Source: Fidelibacterota bacterium
Lineage (GTDB): Bacteria > Pseudomonadota > Alphaproteobacteria > Rhodospirillales > Rhodospirillaceae
NCBI GenBank assembly: GCA_947473445.1
Contig: CANJEU010000139.1
Coordinates: 1 to 6,220, forward strand
Direction of reading: 5' to 3'
DNA length: 6,220 nt
The notes under the pieces were generated by a model. That model made no database searches and had not been told where the DNA came from. It was given only the letters and a program-made list of their open reading frames with translations. The position numbers and the translations under genes were made by a program. Shown piece after piece: positions 1-4,924 of this stretch. Position 1 is the first letter of the stretch. Each line of letters begins with the position of its first letter.

Positions 1-1
1 T

Positions 2-205
2 GTACTGGGCGCGGGGAGCGGAGGCTCTATCGCCATTGAAATGGCGCGCCAGCAGCCCGAGGTGGTGCGCAAGATCATCCTGATTTCGGCGCCCGCGCCT
101 GAAGGTCTCTTGAGTCAGCCCCTTCTGGCCCTCGATGCGCCAGAATTTCCCACCGCCAAGGCCGACGAAATCCTGATCGCGGCCCGCAATTTTCTCGATA
201 ACTAA
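2..205 (+). CDS. Alpha/beta-hydrolase-like protein, C-terminal part only (5' end outside window)
   Basis: Open frame entering from the left edge, 67 residues then TAA. It begins VLGAGSGGSIAIEMA, where A-G-S-G-G fits the small-x-Ser-x-small nucleophile elbow of alpha/beta hydrolases. The following helix and strand (PEVVRKIILISAPAP) also match that fold, in which the strand after the elbow helix ends in a short loop. The odd feature is length: members normally have well over 100 residues after the nucleophile, including a cap, an acidic residue and a catalytic His. Here only about 60 residues remain and none is histidine. The end (FPTAKADEILIAARNFLDN) looks like the usual last helix of the family, so an internal deletion is possible. 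Its stop abuts the stop of the convergent EEP gene. The substrate cannot be told. The family call is moderate; a working enzyme is doubtful. Confidence 0.6.
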   Translation, partial: VLGAGSGGSIAIEMARQQPEVVRKIILISAPAPEGLLSQPLLALDAPEFPTAKADEILIAARNFLDN

Positions 206-994
206 CTAAAGGGCGGCGAACTCGGCCCACAACGGGACGTGGTCGGAGCTTTTAACGTTAAGCAGGGCGCGTGCATTCACAAGGCGCAGGTCGCGATAGA
301 ACACGTGATCGAGCACCTGGTTGAAATGCCGCCATTGCGGGGCGGCCGCCGGCACGCGCGTGAGGCCGAGCGTTGTCATGGCTTTTTGCAGGAGATGCCA
401 GCGCGACTCGTTCCAGGTGTTGAAATCACCGGCGACGATGCACGGGCCCTTGTGATCATGCACAGGACCAATGATCTGCTCGACCTGCCGCGCGAACGCG
501 GCGGTGGATACGAGGTTGATGGCGTGAACATTAAGCACCAGCAGGGTCTGACCCGCGAACGGATACGTGGTGATGAGGAACGTTTTGGGCGTTGCGACGA
601 GGGGTTCGCGATCGAGGGTTTTTACGACGCGGTTGGACAGTGCCGAGACCCGGCTGCCGGTTTTGGGCCCGGTCGTGATGCCGGGGCCGACGCCAATATT
701 CTGCGCCATGATCCATTCGAGGCCGCTGGCGAGGTGAAACGGCTGAGCAATGCCGCCCTGTAGCACCGCCTCCTGCAGGAGAACTAGTTCGACGCCCGCG
801 CTCATGCTGGTGAGATCGGGCATGCAGCCTTTTTTGCGCGCCTTGAACATATTCCAGCTGATCATCTTGATCGTGGCGCCGAAATCGGGCGATGAGCCCG
901 CGCCAAGGTGAACGACCGATTCCGACTCCGCGAAGGAGAGAAATCTGCCGGCGCGGTTGAAGATGGAGAAGGGATTGTTCAAAAAGGGAACCAA
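206..994 (-). CDS. Endonuclease/exonuclease/phosphatase (EEP) family protein, YafD/UPF0294-like
   Basis: 262 codons read from a TTG at 994 to TAG at 206. The EEP metal-dependent phosphoesterase motifs appear in order: SWNM (N48), LLQEA (E75, metal ligand), NVHAIN (H157), GDFNTW (D190, N192), LDHVFYR (D229) and SSDHVPL (D251, H252). All expected catalytic positions are present, so activity on a phosphodiester or phosphoester substrate is likely. The pattern LLQEA...NVHAIN...GDFNTW...DHVFYR is closest to E. coli YafD as I recall it; the substrate of that group is not settled. The start is uncertain: an in-frame TAG lies just upstream (1004-1006), no good ribosome site precedes the TTG, and the first in-frame ATG (M44, 863-865) falls immediately before the first core strand. 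It is convergent with the hydrolase and divergent from the small-ORF/winged-helix operon. Confidence 0.88.
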   Translation of the reverse strand: MVPFLNNPFSIFNRAGRFLSFAESESVVHLGAGSSPDFGATIKMISWNMFKARKKGCMPDLTSMSAGVELVLLQEAVLQGGIAQPFHLASGLEWIMAQNIGVGPGITTGPKTGSRVSALSNRVVKTLDREPLVATPKTFLITTYPFAGQTLLVLNVHAINLVSTAAFARQVEQIIGPVHDHKGPCIVAGDFNTWNESRWHLLQKAMTTLGLTRVPAAAPQWRHFNQVLDHVFYRDLRLVNARALLNVKSSDHVPLWAEFAAL

Positions 995-1109
995 GGGCGG
1001 GTTCTACAAACGTTGCACGAATTCACGTCCCTATCATATGGCGCTCGGCATACCGGACAAAATCCCCATCGGCTAAATTTGTTTCCCTTCAAAGGCACGG
1101 GAGGTCATC
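995..1109. promoter_or_regulatory. Divergent intergenic region, promoters presumed
   Basis: About 115 bp separate the leftward EEP gene from the rightward operon, so promoters for both should lie here. A TTGCAC at 1013-1018 resembles a -35 box, but no -10 box stands at proper spacing. A GGAACC at 987-992 followed by CGTT at 1011-1014 recalls the alphaproteobacterial EcfG consensus, but the gap is about two bases too long. I therefore assign no specific promoter. The only firm signal is the strong GGGAGG ribosome site at 1099-1104, which belongs to the small ORF starting at 1110. Confidence 0.3.
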
Positions 1110-1205
1110 ATGCGCCCGCGCCCCGGCGCTCACCACCCTCGTTCTTGGGAATGCCGCAGCGAGATGATGGATTTTGACGACTCCAACGGACCGAGCGTCC
1201 GATGA
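1110..1205 (+). CDS. Small ORF (31 aa), possible leader peptide coupled to the winged-helix gene
   Basis: ATG at 1110 is preceded by GGGAGG with a five-base spacer, the best ribosome site in this part of the window. The frame reads MRPRPGAHHPRSWECR, continues with an acidic stretch (MMDFDDSN) and ends at TGA 1203-1205. That TGA overlaps the ATG of the winged-helix ORF (1202) in an ATGA arrangement typical of translational coupling, and the winged-helix ORF itself has no convincing ribosome site. The peptide has no family I recognise. It contains His-His, one Trp and one Cys. It could be a true small protein, a leader whose translation feeds the downstream gene, or chance. The ribosome site and overlap are seen directly; the function is unknown. 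Confidence 0.4.
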   Translation: MRPRPGAHHPRSWECRSEMMDFDDSNGPSVR

Positions 1206-1501
1206 TTCCTGAGCATTTGCGCAACTTTCTGCGCACGACCATCAAAAGTGTGTGGGCGCTTGATCTTCTGGTGCTTCTAAGGAGCTCCCCCAGCCAAGCC
1301 TGGACCACCGTCACCCTGAATAATCGCCTGCGCGCCTCGACGTCCCTGGTCGAAGAAATTCTCGTCTCCTTCACGCGGCACGGCTTGGTGACCGTCGAAG
1401 CGGACGGCACCTACCGTTACGCCCCGTCGAGCCCCGAGATCGAGGCCATGGCGGCGGAGGTTACACGTCTCTACGGGGAGCGGCCTGTTAGCCTCATTTA
1501 A
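1202..1501 (+). CDS. Winged helix-turn-helix protein, frame ends early (see tail at 1502-1571)
   Basis: 99 codons from ATG 1202, the only candidate start after an in-frame TGA at 1175. The N-terminal helix (HLRNFLRTTIKSVWALDLLVLL) is followed by a helix-turn-helix: a conserved Trp (AWTTVTLNNRL), a recognition helix around STSLVEEILVSFTRHGL, and a beta wing (VTVEADGTYRYAP). It ends in a helix (EIEAMAAEVTRLYGERPVSLI). This is the general shape of small bacterial wHTH regulators. It starts inside the stop of the preceding small ORF and heads a cluster with two DUF5985-like membrane proteins, so it may regulate or partner them; no target is known to me. The reading frame appears to lose its natural C-terminus through a one-base shift in the ATTTAAA stretch at 1496-1502. 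Confidence 0.72.
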   Translation: MIPEHLRNFLRTTIKSVWALDLLVLLRSSPSQAWTTVTLNNRLRASTSLVEEILVSFTRHGLVTVEADGTYRYAPSSPEIEAMAAEVTRLYGERPVSLI

Positions 1502-1571
1502 AGAAATAATGACCGCGCCGAACGACAAGCTTCATTCGTTCGTCGACGCGTTCCGGCTGAAGAAGGACTAG
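1502..1571 (+). pseudogene. Out-of-frame C-terminal tail of the winged-helix protein
   Basis: Directly after the TAA at 1499-1501, the next frame reads K-E-I and then MTAPNDKLHSFVDAFRLKKD to a TAG at 1569-1571, two bases before the next gene. Removing one T from the run at 1497-1499 would join PVSLI to this tail without interruption and give a protein of about 124 residues. The tail is protein-like (charged amphipathic helix). From memory, related winged-helix proteins in DUF5985 clusters carry a similar terminus with a PND...DAFR-type pattern, but I could not check this. It might also be translated on its own from ATG 1509, though no good ribosome site precedes that codon. A sequencing error, a real frameshift mutation or a recoding site are all possible. 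Confidence 0.55.
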
Positions 1572-1573
1572 GC

Positions 1574-1840
1574 ATGACTGTCCCCTCCGTCATCTACCTG
1601 CTGTGCCTTCTGGCGAGCCTGGTCTGCCTTTTCCTGCTCGCGCGCGGGTACAGGCGCACGGGGGTGAAACTGCTGTTGTGGAGCGCCCTGTGCTTCGTGG
1701 GCCTGGCAATTAATAACCTGTTGCTGTTCGTCGATCTGGTCGTGCTGAGCCCGGAGATCAGCCTGGTGCCATGGCGCCAGGCGACGACGGTCGTGGCCCT
1801 GAGCGTCCTGCTCTACGGCTTCATTTGGGAAGCCGACTAG
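1574..1840 (+). CDS. Small integral membrane protein, DUF5985-like (first copy)
   Basis: 88 residues with an AAGGA ribosome site just before the ATG. It has three hydrophobic helices, at about residues 5-24, 33-55 and 66-84. A short basic loop (RGYRRTG) follows the first, and LAINNLLLFVDLVVL forms the second. The protein ends in GFIWEAD. Size, helix count and the RxxRT-type loop followed by an N-containing second helix match the DUF5985 family, whose function is unknown. It follows the winged-helix tail by two bases and precedes a second, divergent family member by 13 bases, so the three are probably one transcript. No catalytic or metal-binding residues are evident. A small membrane sensor or accessory role is only a guess. 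Confidence 0.75.
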   Translation: MTVPSVIYLLCLLASLVCLFLLARGYRRTGVKLLLWSALCFVGLAINNLLLFVDLVVLSPEISLVPWRQATTVVALSVLLYGFIWEAD

Positions 1841-1853
1841 AGGGAGGCCGGTC

Positions 1854-2114
1854 ATGGAAAATTTCATATACGGCATTCTTACCGCGGGAAATCTGGTCGC
1901 GGCGGCGTTTTTCCTGCGGTTTTATACCCGCACGAAGCAGCGCCTTTTATTGCTGTTTGCCGTGGCTTTCCTGCTGTTCGCGATGAACCAGGCGATCCTG
2001 GGGCTGAACTTTGCTCAGCTTGAGGAACAGGCGCATGCCTACCTTCTCAGGCTCGCCGGCTTCGGCCTGATCATCGCGGGCATCGTCTCGACCAACTTCG
2101 GCCGGCAACGCTGA
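1854..2114 (+). CDS. Small integral membrane protein, DUF5985-like (second copy)
   Basis: 86 residues, preceded by a GGGAGG ribosome site at suitable spacing. Three hydrophobic helices lie at about residues 6-23, 32-49 and 62-79. The landmarks AAFFLRFYTRTKQRLLLLFAV and MNQAILGL are typical of DUF5985 proteins as I remember them: an FLRF-x-R-T/D-R-loop, then a helix with an N-rich face. It ends in a basic tail (NFGRQR), presumably cytoplasmic. It shares architecture with the preceding gene but little direct sequence, so the pair may act as a heteromer; that is inference. It is the last gene of the presumed winged-helix/DUF5985 operon; 76 bp separate it from the H1-like gene. Confidence 0.78.
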   Translation: MENFIYGILTAGNLVAAAFFLRFYTRTKQRLLLLFAVAFLLFAMNQAILGLNFAQLEEQAHAYLLRLAGFGLIIAGIVSTNFGRQR

Positions 2115-2154
2115 AACGAGTAGCCTTGAGACGCGGAATCGCTTTATCGTTGCG

Positions 2155-2171
2155 GTGGCAATTTATGCCAC
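2155..2171 (+). promoter_or_regulatory. Small hairpin just upstream of the H1-like gene
   Basis: GTGGCA (2155-2160) and TGCCAC (2166-2171) pair perfectly around a five-base AT loop. The stem ends eight bases before the GGAGGGG ribosome site of the H1-like gene. There is no T-run after it, so it is not a convincing terminator for the DUF5985 operon. It may stabilise the leader of the H1-like mRNA or tune its translation, or it may be chance, since six-base stems are common. Confidence 0.3.
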
Positions 2172-2190
2172 ACCCAATTGGAGGGGAACT

Positions 2191-2541
2191 ATGGCTGCTC
2201 GGAAGAAAGCTCGGGGGAAGTCTGCAAAGAAGTCCGCCAGCAAGCCGGCGCGTAAGAGCGCGGCAAAGACCACCACCAAAAGCACTGCCAAGAAGGCGCC
2301 GGCCAAAAAAGCCGCCAAGAAGGCAGTGAAGAAGGCCGTGAAGAAAGTTGTGAAAAAGGCCGCGAAGAAGAAGGCTCCTGCTCGTAAGGCGGTTGCCCCC
2401 ACCGTGAAGAAAGCTGTGAAGCGCGCGGTGAAGAAAGTGAAGGCGGAATTCAATAACGCCGTCCAAAAGGCGAAGCAGGTCGCGCAAGGCGCGGCTGATG
2501 CCGTCGCCGAGGCAAAGCCGCAAGGCGTCCTCGGATTCTAA
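2191..2541 (+). CDS. Histone H1-like Lys/Ala-rich DNA-binding protein
   Basis: 116 residues from ATG 2191, chosen because a strong GGAGGGG lies at 2180-2186. An in-frame ATG at 2155 sits before that ribosome site and inside the hairpin, and would add 12 residues that do not look like the rest. The protein contains about 34 Lys and 5 Arg against 3 acidic residues. Residues 1-39 are a K/A/S/T-rich basic tail. Residues 40-59 are five four-residue repeats (KAAK, KAVK, KAVK, KVVK, KAAK), and 71-84 repeat the theme (TVKKAVKRAVKK). Residues 85-116 form a less basic helix ending in QGVLGF. This is the composition of bacterial H1/HC1/AlgP-type proteins that bind nucleic acid non-specifically and compact it. 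It appears monocistronic, with a hairpin directly after it. The composition is certain; the exact role is not. Confidence 0.82.
   Translation: MAARKKARGKSAKKSASKPARKSAAKTTTKSTAKKAPAKKAAKKAVKKAVKKVVKKAAKKKAPARKAVAPTVKKAVKRAVKKVKAEFNNAVQKAKQVAQGAADAVAEAKPQGVLGF
2308..2367 (+). repeat. Five 12-bp degenerate tandem repeats coding KxxK units
   Basis: Five consecutive 12-base units, of the form AAGGCxGTGAAG and variants, code for residues 40-59 of the H1-like protein. The units differ mainly at third positions, so this is an older, selected protein repeat more than a fresh slippage tract. Such tracts in AlgP/H1-like genes can gain or lose units in frame. Confidence 0.75.
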
Positions 2542-2550
2542 CGCGCTTTT

Positions 2551-2576
2551 GCCCGCGGGGCCGTCACCCCGCGGGC
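2551..2576 (+). terminator. Strong GC hairpin after the H1-like gene
   Basis: A perfect 10-bp inverted repeat, GCCCGCGGGG / CCCCGCGGGC, around a six-base loop (CCGTCA), starts nine bases after the stop codon. It is by far the strongest stem in the window and its position fits a transcription terminator or a 3' stabilising stem. A T-run is missing on the downstream side (ATGAGACGC follows). TTTT lies just before the stem on the + strand, which is the wrong side for a canonical rightward intrinsic terminator. Confidence 0.6.
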
Positions 2577-2828
2577 ATGAGACGCTTTGATACCGCGCCG
2601 CTCATGCTGCGCTGATGCGCAGCCGCAGCCTGTGGTGCGCGAGCCCTTAGAGGGCGCCGTTTCGCAGCATCAGGTTGCAGCGTTCGACTATTTTGCGCCG
2701 TAGCGCAGCGCCTGGGCGAGTAACAGACGCCCGACCTGAAACGCCCACCCAATTCCTTCCCCACCCCGTCCACCCCCGCCGAGCTGACGCACGGCGCCAA
2801 AGGCGGCGCGGCCCATTAAAGGACAATC
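2577..2828. other. Intergenic stretch without a recognisable gene
   Basis: About 250 bp between the hairpin and the YqaA gene. I found no recognisable coding sequence on either strand. Two further small stems are visible: GCTGCGC / GCGCAGC at 2606-2623 (loop TGAT) and GCCCT / AGGGC at 2643-2655 (loop TAG). The stretch from about 2745 to 2790 is rich in C and T. The promoter for YqaA should be near the right end, but no clear -35/-10 pair stands out. Confidence 0.5.
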
Positions 2829-3257
2829 GTGAGCGCAGGAGCAGTCTACGCGGCGTTGTTTGGGTCGGCCTTTCTGGCGGCCACCATCTTTCCTGCTCAA
2901 TCGGAGGCCGTCCTGGCAGCGCTGTTGCTCGACGGGACACATCCGGCGACGGTGCTGATCGCCGTCGCCAGCCTCGGCAACGTGCTGGGCGCCATCGTCA
3001 ACTGGCTGCTGGGCCGCGGCATCGAGCGGTTCAAGGACAAGTCCTGGTTTCCGGCGAGGGGTAACGTTCTGGAACGCGCCCAGGGCTGGTATCAGCGCTA
3101 CGGCAAATGGTCGCTGCTGTTGTCGTGGGCCCCGTTCGTGGGGGATCCACTGACGCTCGTGGCCGGCGTAATGCGCGAACCGTTCCTCGTTTTCCTGGCG
3201 CTGGTGACCGTCGCGAAAGTTGGGCGCTACCTGGTGCTGGCGGCGGTGGTGACCTAA
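2829..3257 (+). CDS. yqaA: DedA/SNARE-associated family membrane protein, YqaA type
   Basis: 142 residues from GTG 2829, with AAAGGA five bases upstream. Hydrophobic segments cover about residues 5-32, 40-61, 94-114 and 117-141. Landmarks match E. coli YqaA: the F-P-x-x-SE turn (residues 21-26), SLGNVLGAIVNWLLGRG (48-64), WYQRYGKWSLLLSW (87-100), the conserved GD (105-106) followed by LTLVAGVMR, and a C-terminal K-x-x-RY (130-134). The length equals the short YqaA branch of the DedA superfamily, members of which act as lipid transporters/scramblases or support membrane integrity. The exact function of YqaA is not known to me. It ends tail-to-tail with the leftward dioxygenase gene, the two stops overlapping by two bases. 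Confidence 0.88.
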   Translation: MSAGAVYAALFGSAFLAATIFPAQSEAVLAALLLDGTHPATVLIAVASLGNVLGAIVNWLLGRGIERFKDKSWFPARGNVLERAQGWYQRYGKWSLLLSWAPFVGDPLTLVAGVMREPFLVFLALVTVAKVGRYLVLAAVVT

Positions 3258-4039
3258 AGGCCAAAGACGACCGAGCGCATCGAGATGGATGCGTTCTGGA
3301 GACCATCGAAAATCGTATGCGGTTTTTCGCCGGGCGCGGCGGCCCCGAGGACCGTGATGAACGGGTACCAATGTTCGGGCGTGGGGATGGACAGCCGGCC
3401 GGCTTCGGTCGCGGTGGCATCGGCTACGAGCGCACGGGCGTCGCCTGCATCGAGTTTAGATTTGACCCAATCGTCAAATTCCAAGGCCCAGGGGTAGGGC
3501 GGGGCTGCCGCGTCCCATTTGATGGTACGCAGATTGTGCACGATGTTACCGCTGCCCAGGATCAGCACGCCTTGATCACGCAGCGGTGCGAGGGCTTGCC
3601 CGACGTCGAAGTGATAGTCCGCTGCACGCTCCATATAGAGACTGAGCTGCAGCACCGGCACGTCGGCCGCGGGAAAAAGATGGCGCAGCACCGACCATGC
3701 GCCGTGATCGAAACCCCATTGTTCGTCGTCGAGATTAATGCGGATTCCACTGGTCGCGGTTTGTATATCCTCGGCGAGTTTGGGATCGCCCGGCGCGGGA
3801 TACTGAATTTCGAACAGAGGCTTGGGGAAGCCGTAGAGGTCATGGATCGTGCGGGGATGAGCCTGGTGCGTGATCCAGGTACCCTCGGTCATCCAGTGGG
3901 CCGAGATGCAGACGATCGCGCGCGGACGCGGCAGACGCGCGCCGAACGCCGCAAGGGTTCGCGTATAGTCGTTGTCCTCGACGGCGTTCATCGGCGAGCC
4001 ATGGCCGATAAACACGACAGGCATGCGCGGGGCGGCCAT
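3254..4039 (-). CDS. ygiD: Class III extradiol ring-cleavage dioxygenase, YgiD/4,5-DOPA dioxygenase family
   Basis: 261 residues. Family motifs are intact: F-x-GHGSPMN (H13), SAHW (H48), GFDHG (H112), GSGNIVHNLR (H168) and TPEHWYP (H223). These supply the histidines used by the LigB-type fold to bind the catalytic metal and act as the base. E. coli YgiD can open L-DOPA at the 4,5 bond, and plant relatives make betalamic acid; the natural bacterial substrate is unclear. The length is normal for the family. The ATG at 4039 directly follows the TAA of the DUF72 gene (4042-4040) with no spacer and only a weak ribosome site inside that gene, so translation is probably coupled. M6 is a possible alternative start. 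The 3' end overlaps the convergent YqaA gene. Confidence 0.92.
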   Translation of the reverse strand: MAAPRMPVVFIGHGSPMNAVEDNDYTRTLAAFGARLPRPRAIVCISAHWMTEGTWITHQAHPRTIHDLYGFPKPLFEIQYPAPGDPKLAEDIQTATSGIRINLDDEQWGFDHGAWSVLRHLFPAADVPVLQLSLYMERAADYHFDVGQALAPLRDQGVLILGSGNIVHNLRTIKWDAAAPPYPWALEFDDWVKSKLDAGDARALVADATATEAGRLSIPTPEHWYPFITVLGAAAPGEKPHTIFDGLQNASISMRSVVFGL

Positions 4040-4807
4040 TTAATCCGTCACGCGTTCGATAAGAGCCTGGGCCGCCGCGGGGTCGCGTTCCTTGGCGCCG
4101 GAGATGAAATAGATAAACGTGTCGCCGCGCTTGGCCCAGGCGCGGGCTTTTTTCGCCCATCCGTCGAGCTCGGCGGGTTTGTAGCCGGTCTTGACGCTTG
4201 GCTTGGTGCGCATGAGGCGCGCGTAGGTGAAATCGGCGGTCGGTTCGTCGATCTCGGGGAAGTCCTCGTCGTCGGCAAAGACGATGGCCGCGCCGTACTT
4301 GCGCGCAAGATCATAGAAGCGTTCATCGCGGAAAGTCGGGCTACGCACTTCGAGCGCGTGGCGCAGCGCCACGCCGTCGACCTCGCGCGGCAAGAGCTTC
4401 AGGAACGCTTCAAAGTCGATCGGATCGAATTTCTTCGTCGCCATGAATTGCCAATTGATTGGTCCGAGCCGATCGCCGAGGACGCTGAGGCCTTGGGTGA
4501 CGAAGCGTTCGATGGACTCCCCCGCGCCCGCAAGCTCGCGGCGGTTGGTGCAGTAGCGCGACGCTTTAACGGCGAAGACAAAACCGTCAGGGGTTTCGTC
4601 ACGCCATTTGGCCCAGGAGGCCGGCTTGAAAGTCGAATAATAGGTGCCGTTGATCTCAATCGAGGTGAGGGCACGGCTTGCGAACTCAAGCTCCTTCTTC
4701 TGCGAGAGGCCCTTTGGATAGAAGACGCCGCGCCACGGCTCATAGGTCCAGCCACCGATGCCGATGAGGATACGGGCGGGGGGCGTCGTCTTGGGGCGTT
4801 TTGCCAT
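4040..4807 (-). CDS. DUF72 (YecE-like) TIM-barrel protein of unknown function
   Basis: 255 residues from ATG 4807, with GGAGG at 4816-4812 and a short four-base spacer. DUF72 landmarks in order: IGIGGWTYEPWRGVFYP (15-31), SIEINGTYYS (49-58), the KASR strand (81-84), LGPINWQF (114-121), the ALEVRSPTF strand with E153, the strand IVFADDEDFP (175-184), YARLMR (195-200) and the C-terminal strand DTFIYFI (229-235). This is a full-length member. The fold is a TIM barrel with a conserved polar pocket, but no reaction has been established as far as I know. It is the first gene of a leftward pair with the dioxygenase; its promoter should lie in the AT-rich region it shares divergently with marR. Confidence 0.9.
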   Translation of the reverse strand: MAKRPKTTPPARILIGIGGWTYEPWRGVFYPKGLSQKKELEFASRALTSIEINGTYYSTFKPASWAKWRDETPDGFVFAVKASRYCTNRRELAGAGESIERFVTQGLSVLGDRLGPINWQFMATKKFDPIDFEAFLKLLPREVDGVALRHALEVRSPTFRDERFYDLARKYGAAIVFADDEDFPEIDEPTADFTYARLMRTKPSVKTGYKPAELDGWAKKARAWAKRGDTFIYFISGAKERDPAAAQALIERVTD

Positions 4808-4890
4808 GGGGCCTCCGGAAAGCCGAAAGATGGCACGAGAAGATGTGAGATGTCAGAGGGTTAAATAGGGCCGAAGTGGAGGTCGGGAAA

Positions 4891-4910
4891 TGGAGTCTGA
4901 CCCCAAATTA
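4891..4910. repeat. Possible dispersed-repeat fragment (TCTGACCCCAAATT motif)
   Basis: The intergenic segment contains GGAGTCTGACCCCAAATTA. On the other strand it reads AATTTGGGGTCAGACTCC. I recall this GGGGTCAGA-type string as a recurrent intergenic motif near transposase-associated repeats in several proteobacterial genomes. Only one copy is in this window and no transposase is present, so this is a recollection-based suspicion and not a demonstrated element. Confidence 0.3.
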
Positions 4911-4924
4911 GTTGCAGGGCAGGA

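Noticed and set aside
239..763. A 174-codon open frame on the + strand
   Set aside because: It is antisense to the EEP gene, whose motifs are intact, and has no recognisable domain.
987..1014. EcfG-type general stress promoter (GGAAC...CGTT)
   Set aside because: The spacing between the two boxes is 19 bases, longer than the usual 16-17, so I do not claim it.
2155..2190. Start of the H1-like gene at ATG 2155
   Set aside because: The strong GGAGGGG ribosome site lies after this ATG and serves the ATG at 2191; the extra residues are not basic.
2163..2453. A Phe/Ala-rich - strand frame resembling a membrane protein
   Set aside because: It is the mirror of Lys/Ala codons of the H1-like gene (AAG/AAA read as CTT/TTT); the hydrophobic look is an artefact.
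2688..3371. A 227-codon open frame on the - strand over YqaA
   Set aside because: YqaA on the + strand has a clear family match and ribosome site; this frame is Arg/Gln/Pro-rich and spans two unrelated genes.
3107..4864. A 585-codon open frame on the + strand
   Set aside because: It lies wholly antisense to the DUF72 and dioxygenase genes, both of which have complete family motifs on the - strand. Its translation is low-complexity, Arg/Gly/Asp-rich, and crosses the gene junction, as expected for a GC-rich shadow frame.
4828..4866. A 12-codon frame starting ATGGCACGAGAAG before marR
   Set aside because: Very short, without a ribosome site, and its composition is unremarkable.
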